Part shown: positions 34,200 to 44,836 of the stretch, piece by piece
How the letters are laid out: each line of letters begins with the position of its first letter
How positions within the stretch are numbered: position 1 is the stretch's first letter
NCBI GenBank assembly: GCA_947034895.1
Contig: OX344763.1
Location: 2,606,501-2,670,500, forward strand
Origin: Rhytidiadelphus loreus
Taxonomy: Eukaryota > Streptophyta > Bryopsida > Hypnales > Hylocomiaceae
DNA: 64,000 nt
Direction of reading: 5' to 3'
Position numbers and translations under genes: made by a program
The notes under the pieces: model-generated
Seen by the model: the letters and a program-made list of their open reading frames with translations, nothing else
What the model was told of the DNA's origin: nothing
Database searches by the model: none

Positions 34200-35299
34200 C
34201 AATTGCAGTAGCAGATCAGCCTACTCTGAGCATAACGTGGGTGTGGGCGATTCTAATTCCACCCTTGAACTAGAACAAAGCACACAGGTTTTAATGGCAA
34301 ATTCAAGCAAGAAATATTAGGGTGATAAAAATAAGCACCTTCCAAGCAATGAACAATCAATTGATGTAATTTGTTCCTACAAAGTCTTAAAAATCACTAA
34401 ATATCATTAAAAGTTAGTACATTTAGGTCATTTGTGTAACTATTCTAATTTTAGGGGTTTTCTTTATGAGTTTTGATCAAATTTCTTTAATTCTATCTCT
34501 AGATCTTATTTTTAGGTTTCTAAAATGGTAAAGTGAGTCAAATTTAGAATTTTCCTTTAAAAGTTATCAAAGGATGAAAATTAAGTCTCAAAAAGTCTCA
34601 AGAACTTCATCCATTAATTTAAAATAACAAATTATGTCAATTTTGGTCCAAATTTTATCCTTGACCTTTTAATTAAGTCTATTTTCTAATCCTAAATTAT
34701 TGTCTATCTTTAGTTAATTTTGGAGAAGTTCATCCAAATGGGTTCCAAACTTCATCCACCATTAATTCACTAAAAAATGAATGATATTTCCGACAGTGTT
34801 TAACTGAACATTGGGAGTTTTGAGTAGCCAAATAAAAGTGATTCAAGTATAATCACTAAATGAGGTACACATGACAATGTTTAACCGAAAATCAATGATT
34901 AATCAAGCCAAACATCCATTATACAACGAATTTTGGCATGTGGTGATATAAAAATCTTTTGGCAAAGACTAGTTTCACCACCTTAAAGAGTTTATATCAA
35001 AATTTGTTAATAGTTCACACAATAATTGTTAGTAGTTTGCAAATTTTGGGCCAATAGAGTTTGAGGATCTTTCCTCCACAACTCTTGAAAATCAACGTTT
35101 GGGGGCTTTAAGCCTCCAAATTCAAACACATCAACTTTAAAGGGACTCTCCAAACTTTTAAAGTGCAAAATAAAATAAAATAGCCAATTCTTGGCTTTAA
35201 AAAGCGCTCCAACAATGTGTAAGTAGCACAATAAGAACAACAATAAGAAATGAAATAAAAGAATGAGAATGAGGGCCACCAACAACCTCAAGGATGGAC
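34200..35299. other. AT-rich intergenic DNA
   Basis: There is no supported gene. A minus-strand frame at 35007-35327 (107 codons) starts Met-Glu and contains a Leu-rich stretch, but composition and lack of homology signals make it unconvincing. It sits just downstream of a TATA-like box (35300-35307 minus), which would also fit an LTR or other non-coding promoter. Confidence 0.3.
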
Positions 35300-35307
35300 C
35301 TTTTATA
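35300..35307 (-). promoter_or_regulatory. Possible TATA box, minus strand
   Basis: On the minus strand the sequence reads GAGTATAAAAGGTCC inside a GC-richer patch (GGAAGGGCCGGGAACGAG upstream). This is a good plant TATA context, but no confirmed transcript or gene follows. An old LTR promoter is possible. Confidence 0.25.
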
Positions 35308-35339
35308 CTCGTTCCCGGCCCTTCCACAGTAAGTTGTTA

Positions 35340-37092
35340 GTGAAAAAACTCTTACTTCCTATCTAGATATTTTTCTAAACTACTCTAATGTAATTGCAAA
35401 ACAATCTTTGTTTAATGGCAGAAATCTCTAGAATCCCCTCCATTTAACTAATAGATCTTTGGAAAATCAAATCCAAAATATTATTTCAAAGATATTTTGA
35501 AATTAACCTAATTAACCTAGATATTTCACAATTTAATCCTAAGTTAATTCCAAATTGTCTTTCTTTAGTTCAAATTTGGCTTTTTACGCAAGCAAAAAGA
35601 TCTTGAGCAAATCCAATCTTTAATTTTCCAAAAGATATTTGTAAAATCACTGTAAATTAATCACAAATTACTATAAAAAAGTAAAACTAAGGGCTGACCC
35701 CCTCTCTATCTTCTAGGGAAAAAATCAAAATCAAAAACCAATTGCGCCATCGCATTCAGAAGATCCCAATTAGCCTAAAGGATTCCTTACCCTTGCTTCC
35801 TTGGCCACTTTTAAGCACGGTTATAAGTCATGATAACTCCAAATAAAAATAAAAACTCTAATTTTTGGAGTTTGCGCTTTTTGATGAAATTGTTTGGTTA
35901 GGGTGGTTAAGAATGTTTATGGGAGTAAGAATTGCCCCTTGATTTTCTCCATTCAATCATCGTTAGCTCTTGGTACACTAGTCAACCCGCCTCTAAGTTG
36001 CAAATTCTTGTGAAATTCGATATCGATATTAATTCTAGTACTTGGGAATGTCGGAATGTCAGAACGTCGGAATGTCTTCAAACTTGACAGGAATCTTTAT
36101 TAGCACACAAAACTTTATCCTAATTTTTAGTGAGATTTTACCACAACATTTGTAATTTCTAAGAATTTACTAATGCATTTTTAAGTGGTTGACTTCCCAT
36201 GGAGTCAGCATGGAATTTTCCAATACTCTGAAACTTTTGGGAGAACATCCAAGACATTCCTAGAATCCAAGTGCAAGTTTCATACTCATGTTGTACTTGT
36301 CTAAATATAGTAAATTTGAATAATTTCCATCCAAAGGGGAAATCATTCTTGATACTGGGGTAACGGTTTGCTTTGAGTACCCAAAAATGTTGTCTCAACT
36401 TCAATGTCAGTCCCCTGCATTGTGTCAAACAACTTCAACTTTTCAATATAATAAAGTATGGTTTCACAGAATGCGGTTTTAGTTGCCTACATTTGTAATG
36501 TATCAAGAAAAAAAATCCATCACAATTAAAGAGTTTTAAGAGTTTTTAATGAATTTTTTAGTTGAAAAAATAAGTTTTGTCCCAAGCACTTAGAATCCTC
36601 AAAAACAAGCATTTGGAATATCAAATAATTTTATTTTGATATCATTTTTGGATGTGACTTACATTAAGTGGTCCAATACATAAGATAATTAATTTTTTTA
36701 ATAAAAACTTAATAAATTGTGCACTATGATGCCTGCAAATCCCAAAATTCAGCAATTTTTTTCACCTCTAAGAAAAGATACAAAAAAATTCAATATTTAA
36801 AAAAAAAATCATTAGGGATATATATCTTGATCTCGTTGAGGTGCAAGAATTTTTTTAATTTAATTTTAGAGTCTTCTTACTTCATCAAAATGAACAAAAT
36901 AGACAAATTTTGGAGGTTTAAAACAAAAAAAAACTAATTAGTGTGTCTAGAGAGTGATACCCAAAGAAAACCATTACCTACCGGGAGAATCTTAGATGAC
37001 TAGATCTCAATTTGACCTCCTGGCATGCTTTGACCTAGAAAAGCACATTTCTATGTGCTCCAATCACCTTTTCATCCATCTTGGTTTTGTAT
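35340..37092. other. AT-rich intergenic DNA
   Basis: No gene is recognised. At 36047-36076 the short phrase GGAATGTCGGAATGTCAGAA repeats a ~9-bp unit about four times. A 90-codon minus frame at 36159-36428 has no recognisable domain. Confidence 0.35.
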
Positions 37093-37345
37093 TTTTACTA
37101 CAACAACAACAATGTTTTATGACTGCAAAAATATAACTAAGGATGACTGGTAACTCCTCGCAATCATATTCTTGGAGGTCAATACCTTGGGGAGAAATAT
37201 GACTACAAAATATGACTCCCAGTTGTTTTTGGGCCTTGTACTTCATGGGCGTATATTATATGTCCGTTGGGAACACCAAAATATTTCATAGGGAACAGTA
37301 GGGAACTCGTTTGAGAACATTGAGTTATATTATTAGTCATATTTT

Positions 37346-37353
37346 CATGGTAG
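37346..37353. other. 8-bp target-site duplication CATGGTAG (left)
   Basis: The same eight bases recur at 37937-37944, immediately outside the nested element. Confidence 0.85.
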
Positions 37354-37936
37354 CCCGGGGAGGACACTCCCTATGTTTTAGCAAACTACGTGCGGCGGAA
37401 AAAGTAAAACAAGTAATACACCTTAAAATTTAATTTCTTTTTCAAAAAAAAAATTATGGATAGATTTTACTACTTTATAAGTTTATGTTTTGAATTATTG
37501 GTATTTTTTTGTGCTAATAGTAATTAGTTATAAATTTTTGAAGAAAAAAGATACACTGTAAAGCTGAAAATAACTTTCACACCTCTATATTATATAAGAA
37601 AAAAAATTTGAAAAATGAAAAAAAAATTATATAGAATAGCTTTCTATTGAAAGTTTATTTTGGTTGAATATTGATGCAATAGTCATCTTCATGTGAGCTC
37701 TATAAATATTTTAGTTGGAGAACATGCCATTTTAGTTCATTTTTCAACCCTTTCTAGACAATATATCTTATGTTATTTGGAATTGAATTTTTTGTCAATA
37801 GAAACCTTTAGTCATTGTTAAACAAAGCTCATAATTTTAGAATGAAATTATAGTTTATTCAAGGTGAATTACATGAATTACTTTTTCCACCGCCGCACGT
37901 AGTTACCCCAAATGTAGTGAGAGTGTCCTCCCCTAG
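37354..37936. mobile_element. hAT-type MITE, 583 bp, nested in the CACTA element
   Basis: The ends CCCGGGGAGGACACTC and (inverse) CTAGGGGAGGACACTC form terminal inverted repeats. A second inverted segment, AACTACGTGCGGCGG, follows on both sides. The perfect 8-bp duplication CATGGTAG is diagnostic for the hAT group. The interior is AT-rich and non-coding. A sister element of 584 bp lies at 48593-49176. It disrupts the CACTA element, so it is the younger insertion. Confidence 0.85.
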
Positions 37937-38129
37937 CATGGTAGTAACATTTGTTTTTGTTTTTGGGCAACCTAAGAAAAACCTGGGCAATCAAAAAAAA
38001 TATAGACAAGCCATTGTTTAAAATTTTGAAACCTAATCACCACTTTTTAAGGGTTTTGAAACCCTAGCCACTACTTTTTAGGGTTTTGAAACCTTAGCCA
38101 CTACTTTTTTTTAGTCTTCTTCCTTACCT

Positions 38130-38800
38130 TTTGTTGTCTCTTAGTTCTTACCTATTGTTGTTTCTTCTTTTTTACCTCTAAGTTGTTTTTTGTTACATCT
38201 TTATTCTTGCTTCTTAGTTGTTATTTTTGTTGCATCTTTTCTCTTGCTTCTTAGTTGTTGTGTTTTGTTGTATCTTTACTTTTGCTTCTTAATTGTATTT
38301 TGTTGCATTTTGAGTTCACTCTTGTTTCTTAGTTGTTGTGTTTTGTTGCATCTTGAGTTCACTCTTGCTTCTTAGTTGTTGTGTTTTGTTGTATCTTTAC
38401 TCTTGCTTCTTAATTGTATTTTGTTGCATTTTGAGTTCACTCTTGCTTCTTAGTTGTTGTCTTTTGTTGCATCTTGAGTTATTCTTACTTCTTAGAGTTG
38501 TTGTCTTTTGTTGTATCTTAAGTTACTCTTACTTTTTAGAGTTGTTGTCTTTTGTTGCATCTTCACTCTTGCTTCTTGTTTTTTTCTTCTTGCATCTTAA
38601 TTCTTTCTTCTTCTTATTTCTTATTTCTTACTTTTTTTTCTTTTTTTTCTTTTTTTTTTCTTTTTGTTGCATCTTAATTCTTTTTTGTTGTTTCTTGTTA
38701 CCTCTTAGTAGTTGCTCTTTATTGTTTCTTGTGCATCTTAACTTGTATTTGTTGTTATCTTTTAGCACTTGTTGCCTTTTTTCTTCTTGTTAATCTTCTT
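38130..38800. repeat. T/C-rich repeats (CTTGCTTCTTAGTTGTTGTG) inside the CACTA element
   Basis: Variants of CTTGCTTCTTAGTTGTTGTG followed by TTTTGTTGCATCTT recur about eight times with 40-60-bp spacing, ending in poly-pyrimidine runs near 38630-38670. The 152-codon Leu/Cys/Phe-rich frame at 38338-38793 is a product of this repeat and is not a gene. Confidence 0.75.
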
Positions 38801-39490
38801 ACCCTAAATTTGTATTACATATTTTCTATTGTTGTAAACTTTTGAAGATTGAGCTTTGTTGTATGTTCATTAAAAATTAACCTCCTATTTCTTTAATTGT
38901 ATATGCAAGCAACAAAATTGGAACAAAGTCGTTGGAGCCTAATTGCAACTCACTTCATATTATTGTAAGAAGTATAGTCTCTATTGACTTGTGTAAATAA
39001 TTCATTGTGATATACATATTTTGTATATGTGACTAATAAATTATAAATGTCATTGAAAGGAGTTACATTCCTTCTTATATATTCCCTCTCCAATATAATT
39101 GTTTCTTGTATATCTTTAAAATTATATGTATTTGTTTTTAATTACATGAAATTTTTTATTCAATTACTAAATCATTTTAATGTATGATTGCAATGTGTCA
39201 AATCCATTTAAAATGTATGGAAAACATGATTGTAGTTTGTAATTAAAGCTATTTTGAACCTTAATCACCTCAATCACCTCAATCACAAATAGCACACGCA
39301 AATCTAAGAAATATGATTGTTAATCATCTAGAATATCACTTCCTTGAGTTATATTTCATAATATATATTGGCCTATAGTCATATAATGCTCATAGTTATG
39401 TACACCAAAATATGACTATGCTTCCCAAAACATAATTGCAATCAATCATAAAACTACCAATGACATCCACGTGAACTACCATGCCAACCG

Positions 39491-39866
39491 AGAATATGAC
39501 TCATAAGAGTCATATTCTACATCGTTCAAAAATATAACTCAAGAGAGTCATATTCCAACATGAGCTAAAAATATGACTCACTTGAGTTATATTCTACATC
39601 AACAAAAAATATGACTCACTACAGTCATATTCTACATCAACAAAAAATAAAACTCACTGTGTCATATTCCACATCAACAAAAATATGATTCACTGCAATC
39701 ATATTTCACATCAACAAAAAATATGACTCACCATAGTCATATTCCATAATAACAAAAAATATGACTCACCGCAGTCATATTCCATGTCATCAGAAAATAT
39801 GACCCACCTCAACCATATTCCATGTCATCAAAAAATATGATTCAGCGTAGTCATATTCCACGTAGG
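39491..39866. repeat. Tandem array of 38-bp units with an ATATGACTCA...AGTCATAT palindrome
   Basis: Ten units of 36-39 bp follow one another. The consensus is AAATATGACTCACYRCAGTC followed by ATATTCCACATCAACAAA. Each unit is itself an inverted repeat (AATATGACT / AGTCATATT) around a TCACTACA-like centre. The half-site plus spacer contains TGACTCA, the GCN4/AP-1-type bZIP site. Similar words recur near 40018-40100, next to the right terminus, so they probably serve as subterminal transposase-binding repeats (inference from CACTA biology). Confidence 0.85.
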
Positions 39867-40128
39867 ATTTTTTCATTTATCCGAGCAGCTCAAGAAAAAG
39901 TCAAAGATAGTCAAAATATACACCTTGTTGGCATATTATGGCTAATTATGGCTATTTATACCCCTCATTTTATATGACTGATGTCTGAAGCGACTGCTTC
40001 TAAACAACTACAGTCAGTCATATTTTGAGTCATCTACAGTAATTTCTGCATGGGTCATACATTTTGATTTTACGACTCACTACAGTCATATTTTGTAGTC
40101 ATAAAACATTGCTTTTGTTGTAGTGTTT

Positions 40129-41335
40129 TAAAGTTTCCTACAATATTTTAGAATAACAAAACCAACTCCTTCTCGAATTGGATTTTGACCTACTAAGACT
40201 TATAATACTAAGCTAGACTCTATTACTTAGCCAATTTGTTACATGTGTACTTTATTTTGCATGAATAGGACATTAGGACTGACTAACTTTCATATTCTCT
40301 CTTCTTTCGGAATTACTAATTATTCATTCAACTTACAGTCAATAAGACTTAGAATTAGTGAAAACATAAAGTTTTATATATTCCATATTTCTAAGACCAT
40401 TTTTTATTACTTTAGTGGGGACTTCTACCAAAACCCTCAATAACTCTCTTTTTATGTCTTTTTGCATAAAATTAATCTGAAAACTAACTAAAAATCGCAA
40501 AAAATAGATCCAGAGGTCCAAGTGTTAACTTGAGGGCTCACAATGGGCAAACCCAACGGCATTGCGTTGCAAATCTGCAGCGGTATCTGCAAGCATGACA
40601 ATAACAACCAAGTCACATGAAAGTAGTGAACATGGACAAATTCAGCTATACAAGTTGTAGCAACTATAATACAGGGAAAGAGAATGTACAATAATATTCC
40701 ATAATTCGAGAAAGAAGGTACGTAGAATGCATACCTTGTTCGTTGAATGCAACTGATTTTAGTTGAATGCTATTTGACCAAAATCAATTCAAGCCTGATT
40801 CACAAAGAAAAACCATTTCGTTTTAGTCACTCTCAACATCATGCATGGTATTTGGGACTTCAGAATTCAAGTGAACGTAATCTAGCATTGTAGATAGACA
40901 TCGATGCACTACAACAAAAATGATGTGGTATGACCCACAGTGGTGCCGGACTTTGATGCCAATGTTGTGGTATAAAATTGCCCGTTTTGCCAACTCATCA
41001 TGAAGTTAGATCTGCATGCATTTAGAACACGCACTCATTACAATCAATGAAAGGGAACTACATCATTCAACTTACACTCACATACAAAAACACTCACAGC
41101 ACATCAGAAACTCATAAAAGTGAAAACACAAGGAACCAAGAGAAAGTGTCAATTCAACTGATGGAAGTTGCAGCAAGATCACATGAAGGATACTACGCTT
41201 CAAGACTTGATCTTCAAAATTTGTACTACTCAAAGCCAACCAAGCAACCATCTGCATTGAAATCATGAGTAACTAGCAAGCGTCTTCGCATTTGTCATGC
41301 AGAATGCAAGCGATAAACAAATACATGGCGGTGAT
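40129..41335. other. Intergenic DNA with an orphan CACTA-like end
   Basis: At 40907 the sequence reads CACTACAACAAAAATGATG, a good CACTA terminus, but no inverse partner was found to its right. It is probably one end of a truncated element. A 73-codon frame at 41047-41268 is compositionally reasonable but has no domain. Confidence 0.4.
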
Positions 41336-41879
41336 TAAAGTAAACCAACCTATAACAAGCAGATTGCCTAATTTGCCTTGTTGACATATTTGAAATTTTG
41401 AATTTTTTTTTCATATAAAGGCAAATATGAAAAATTGGTAGAACAATTGAAATTTTATTTTTTTGACAAAGTATGAATTTGTTACAGATTTTTGAAGTGA
41501 ACTGGCCAAATGGCTCAAAACAGTCTCTAGACTATCCCACAACCATCAAAAACTATACTAATGGTGGTAATCAAACCACCCAATGCAATTACAATATTTC
41601 CTAACATGGTTGAAATATTTTCTAACATGGACATGACAAAGGAATAAAAAAAGTTAGTTCATGTAATGAATTATACTAGAAAGAGACAATTTTCTAAAAC
41701 AATCTCTAACATCTCCATCACCATCATACAAAACATTGATTTCAGCCATCAACCTACCTAATGAAGTTTTGCTTACATTAATTAGAAAAAACCTAGCACA
41801 AAGTGATGGAAAACTGTAATGGGTTATCTTATAGATGTCTGTATTAGGCACTTGGCCTGTCATAGGTTGGTTTACCTTA
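41336..41879. mobile_element. TA-flanked element with AGGTAAACCAACC ends, 0.54 kb
   Basis: The left end TAAAGTAAACCAACCTATAA and right end (inverse TAAGGTAAACCAACCTATGA) form an inverted repeat of about 20 bp with one or two mismatches. Part of the interior (GGCCAAATGG, TTTTTTTGACAAAGTATGAA) recurs in inverse orientation at about 47895-47960. The termini are similar to the small MITE at 12227. It is non-coding. Confidence 0.6.
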
Positions 41880-42208
41880 GTTATATATTAACTGCCGTTT
41901 TAGCTTAATCGCGATTATGAAGCGCCTTAATGTATGATTGATGCTTGCGGACCCCAATATATGTTTTCGATTGCTCCACTTGTATTTTAAGTCCAACTTT
42001 TAATACGACTCCAAAAAAATATTACAACCGGCAGTTTCCTTCACGTGGACTCTTAGTGGCAGCCACATTCGTCCCCACTTAGGTTCAGTACAGAGAACAG
42101 GCAACCAGTGTGGCCACCACCTTCCAAGATAGTGTTGCTTCACTAGAAACCACCCTCTCTACCAACAAGTGTGAAAGCATCCTTATAGGTGGTTCCTTTG
42201 CCAGGAAG
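41880..42208. other. Intergenic DNA
   Basis: The composition is near balanced, with no recognisable gene. It precedes the perfect hairpin at 42209. Confidence 0.3.
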
Positions 42209-42317
42209 CTACACTGAATAGTGAAATTAGGTTGCCCCACACTAATTTCTCATATCTAACACTTTCAGACATGGTCCACTATAGTCTGGGGCAACCTAAT
42301 TTCACTATTCAGTGTAG
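42209..42317. repeat. Perfect 31-bp inverted repeat with a 47-bp loop
   Basis: The left arm 42209-42239 begins CTACACTGAATAGTGAAATT and continues to TTGCCCCA. The right arm 42287-42317 is its exact reverse complement. A transcript would form a 31-bp stem, in the size range of a miRNA precursor or a very small foldback element. No clear target duplication is seen. Confidence 0.85.
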
Positions 42318-42890
42318 AGCAACATCCCAATCTGACATGTTGCAAAGCTTAGATTCCTCCAATGACAAGCAATTGAGCTTTGCAGCCATCACAGGATGCC
42401 AATTTCTGATGTCTAGTTGCATTGCGGTTCGTTTCCCCCTGGATTTGTGGCCCTCCGAGTGGCCCTCCCTGCAAAGAGCCTTGCCATAGTCTCCGAAAGT
42501 TATTACCCGATGCTTAAGCTAATCTAATCTTTTCTTAACCTAATTTGCTTAACAACACTAAGTTTGGATAATCAAGACCTAGATCATTGATCATCAACTG
42601 CACACAAAGCATGAACACAAACTACAATGAAGTTTAGCTCTAATTAATAATAAGCTATGGTATATCATTAGTGCAAGTTTTCTAAAAAAAAAGAAAAAAA
42701 AAGAAAGTTGCAATTTGTGTACAACTTGAAAAGGATGCTTCAGTGAAACAAGGCATCTATTTGCATTGTACTTTGTATAAAGTACACAATGTCATGACCC
42801 GTGTTTGGGGGGTGTAGTAAGTGGCAACAGTGCTAGTATGTGAGCCTATGAGCCTTGGGCTTAGGCACATAAGTACTTTACAACTATTGG
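42318..42890. other. Intergenic DNA
   Basis: A frame at 42232-42489 overlaps the hairpin and has no domain. The rest is AT-rich. Confidence 0.3.
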
Positions 42891-43190
42891 AGATGTTTAT
42901 AACATACATGTACTTATAATATAAATATCCTATAACTATAGAAGGTGCCTATAATATAGACACCTATAATATAAATATTTTATAACCATGGAAGGTGCTT
43001 CTAACATAGACACCTACAATATAAACATCCTATAACATAGAAGGTGCTTATAACATAGGTACCTACAATGTAGACACCTTTAATATAGATACCTATAACA
43101 TAGACACCTATGATACAAACATCCTATAACCATAAAAGGTGCTTATAACATAAACACCTATAACTATTGAAAGTGTTTAAAACATAGGAG
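42891..43190. repeat. Degenerate tandem repeats, GACACCTATAATATAAACAT type
   Basis: Phrases such as ATAACATAGACACCTATAAT, AAACATCCTATAACCAT and GAAGGTGCTTATAACATA alternate about ten times with 15-60-bp spacing. This is a compound degenerate minisatellite of AT-rich units. It is non-coding. Confidence 0.6.
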
Positions 43191-43199
43191 CCTAGTCTC

Positions 43200-44836
43200 C
43201 TATGCTCATGGGCTCAAGATCCTAGGCTCTTATAATAGCAACCGTGTAAGTGGTAGAAGTAGACATATAGGTATAAACAAATACAAGGTGCCAAAATAAC
43301 ATAAAGGCTAAAAATTATAAAGTGATTAATTATATTGTAGTGTATGTAAAATGTCATTGGATGTATTGTAAATACTATATGGTGTGGAATAATGCAATGC
43401 ATTAGGAAAAAATGAGACTTAAAATATTGTCCTTTTTATTAATTTAGTTGGACACAAGTCCTAATTATGGTTTAGGATTGGCATTTAACCCTATATTCAC
43501 ACTACATTATCCTTTTATTTTAGATTCTTTAAGATTTGATGATCAATCTAAAACATCATTCCCATGTATACAACATTTAGCTTGTATCTAGTTAGAGTTA
43601 GTTGAATGGTGGATATGCTAGAGTGCAGGGGAGAATGGATAATTAGGCAGACCTTTATATTTGGATTAACAATCAATCAACCCCACACTTACACTATATA
43701 ATCTTTTTATTTTTTATTTTTTTAAGCTCTTATAATCTCCATACCAATCTAAGCCAGTTTTTCCACTAAAAATCTATTAATGAGAAATTGGTTACAAACT
43801 AAGTTTATAGGTTTGCAGTGTAAAAATTGGTCACAATTTGTGGTAATGACAAGAAAATTTGGTGAAAGTCAACAGACTTGATATGGGGACAAAAGCACTA
43901 TTTCGCATCCCATATGATAGTTGACCCACTAATATGAATGGACACATCTCAAAATTTATCAGGTTTATGAAATTGTCGAGGTTGATGATGATAAACTTCT
44001 TGAAATATTTCTAAGTAACTTTTCCTTGAAAGACAAATGGAATTGGTACCTAACCCAAGTCATTTCATATTTTTTGGAGTTTTGTGAAATTAGATATGAA
44101 TTTCTAGACATCATAGCACCAAAGGAGGTAAGAAGCCCTAGTCCCTAATTGTGAACCCTAAACCCTACACCAAAGTTTGTAATTGTGAGTAGTGCAAAAA
44201 AATTGAAGTAATATAGCATGCATATAATGTATTCACTACAATTGGGAATTACAATTAATGTATGCCCCTACTTTAATGAACCACATTAGAAAATTACTTA
44301 ATGATAGGGTGCAAAATAAACAATAGACAAAAAATAATACCCCCTATTAAATACCTAGGGTTTGCACATATATACTTATTTTTTTCAAGGATTGCAAGCC
44401 CTAAGGACCCATGTCAGAACTCTTGTGACAAAATCCATCATGTTTTCATCCCAAAAAAATATCATTGAATTATTTCATCTAGTGTTCACGATGAAAATCT
44501 AAAGCGTGACTAGCTAGCATTCTTATACTTCGCCAAGTACACATTTCCCTTGTCTCTTGCAAACTAAAAATATGCAAAAGGCATGTTGTTACAAACTTTA
44601 ATTTGCAATAGTTGTACGACTAATATTATATTAAGTACACAGTGTCATAACCCCTATAGCATTACAAATATGGTCATGTTTTCATCCCCAATGTTCTTCA
44701 TCTTGGTTTTGTAAGACTTTGACATGCTATTCAGTCCATACTCTCCTAAGTTCAATGTTGCATTGCAACAAGTTTGTCTAGCATTTAATTACATACATGA
44801 TACAAAATCACTTTGGGCTTGTAGTTGGTTAAATTA
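43200..44836. other. AT-rich intergenic DNA
   Basis: Around 43990-44110 there is a diverged copy of the sequence at 165-300 (GAATTGGTACCTAACCCAAG, then TCATTTCATATTTTTTGGAG). No gene or element boundary could be supported. Confidence 0.35.

Larger units (their letters stand above)
37096..40125. mobile_element. Non-autonomous CACTA element (CACTACAACAAAA type), 3030 bp
   Basis: The right end is GCTTTTGTTGTAGTG, the inverse of the CACTA terminus CACTACAACAAAAGC. The left end reads TACTACAACAACAACAATG, the same terminus with the first C changed to T. Both continue into AATGTTTTATGACTRCAAAA, an inverted repeat of about 35 bp. TTT flanks both sides as a 3-bp target duplication. Inside lie a 583-bp hAT-type MITE (37354-37936), a T/C-rich repeat (38130-38800) and a 10-unit array of ATATGACTCA-type palindromes (39491-39866). 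There is no transposase frame. The mutated terminal base suggests it may no longer move. It is not related in sequence to the CACTAGTAG pair at 22311 and 28685. Confidence 0.85.

Noticed and set aside
35007..35327. 107-codon minus-strand frame behind a TATA-like box
   Set aside because: Leu-rich AT-driven composition, no domain, no splice structure; kept only as a note on the possible promoter.
38338..38793. 152-codon Leu/Cys/Phe-rich open frame
   Set aside because: It is a translation of the T/C-rich repeat inside the CACTA element and shows no domain; repeated membrane-like segments follow from the repeat unit.
39491..39866. CRISPR-like array
   Set aside because: Units are contiguous 38-bp tandem repeats without unique spacers, within a plant transposon; there are no cas genes.
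44150..44172. Telomere-like CCCTAAACCCTA
   Set aside because: Only about two units are present, which is expected by chance in AT-rich plant DNA; there is no interstitial telomeric array.
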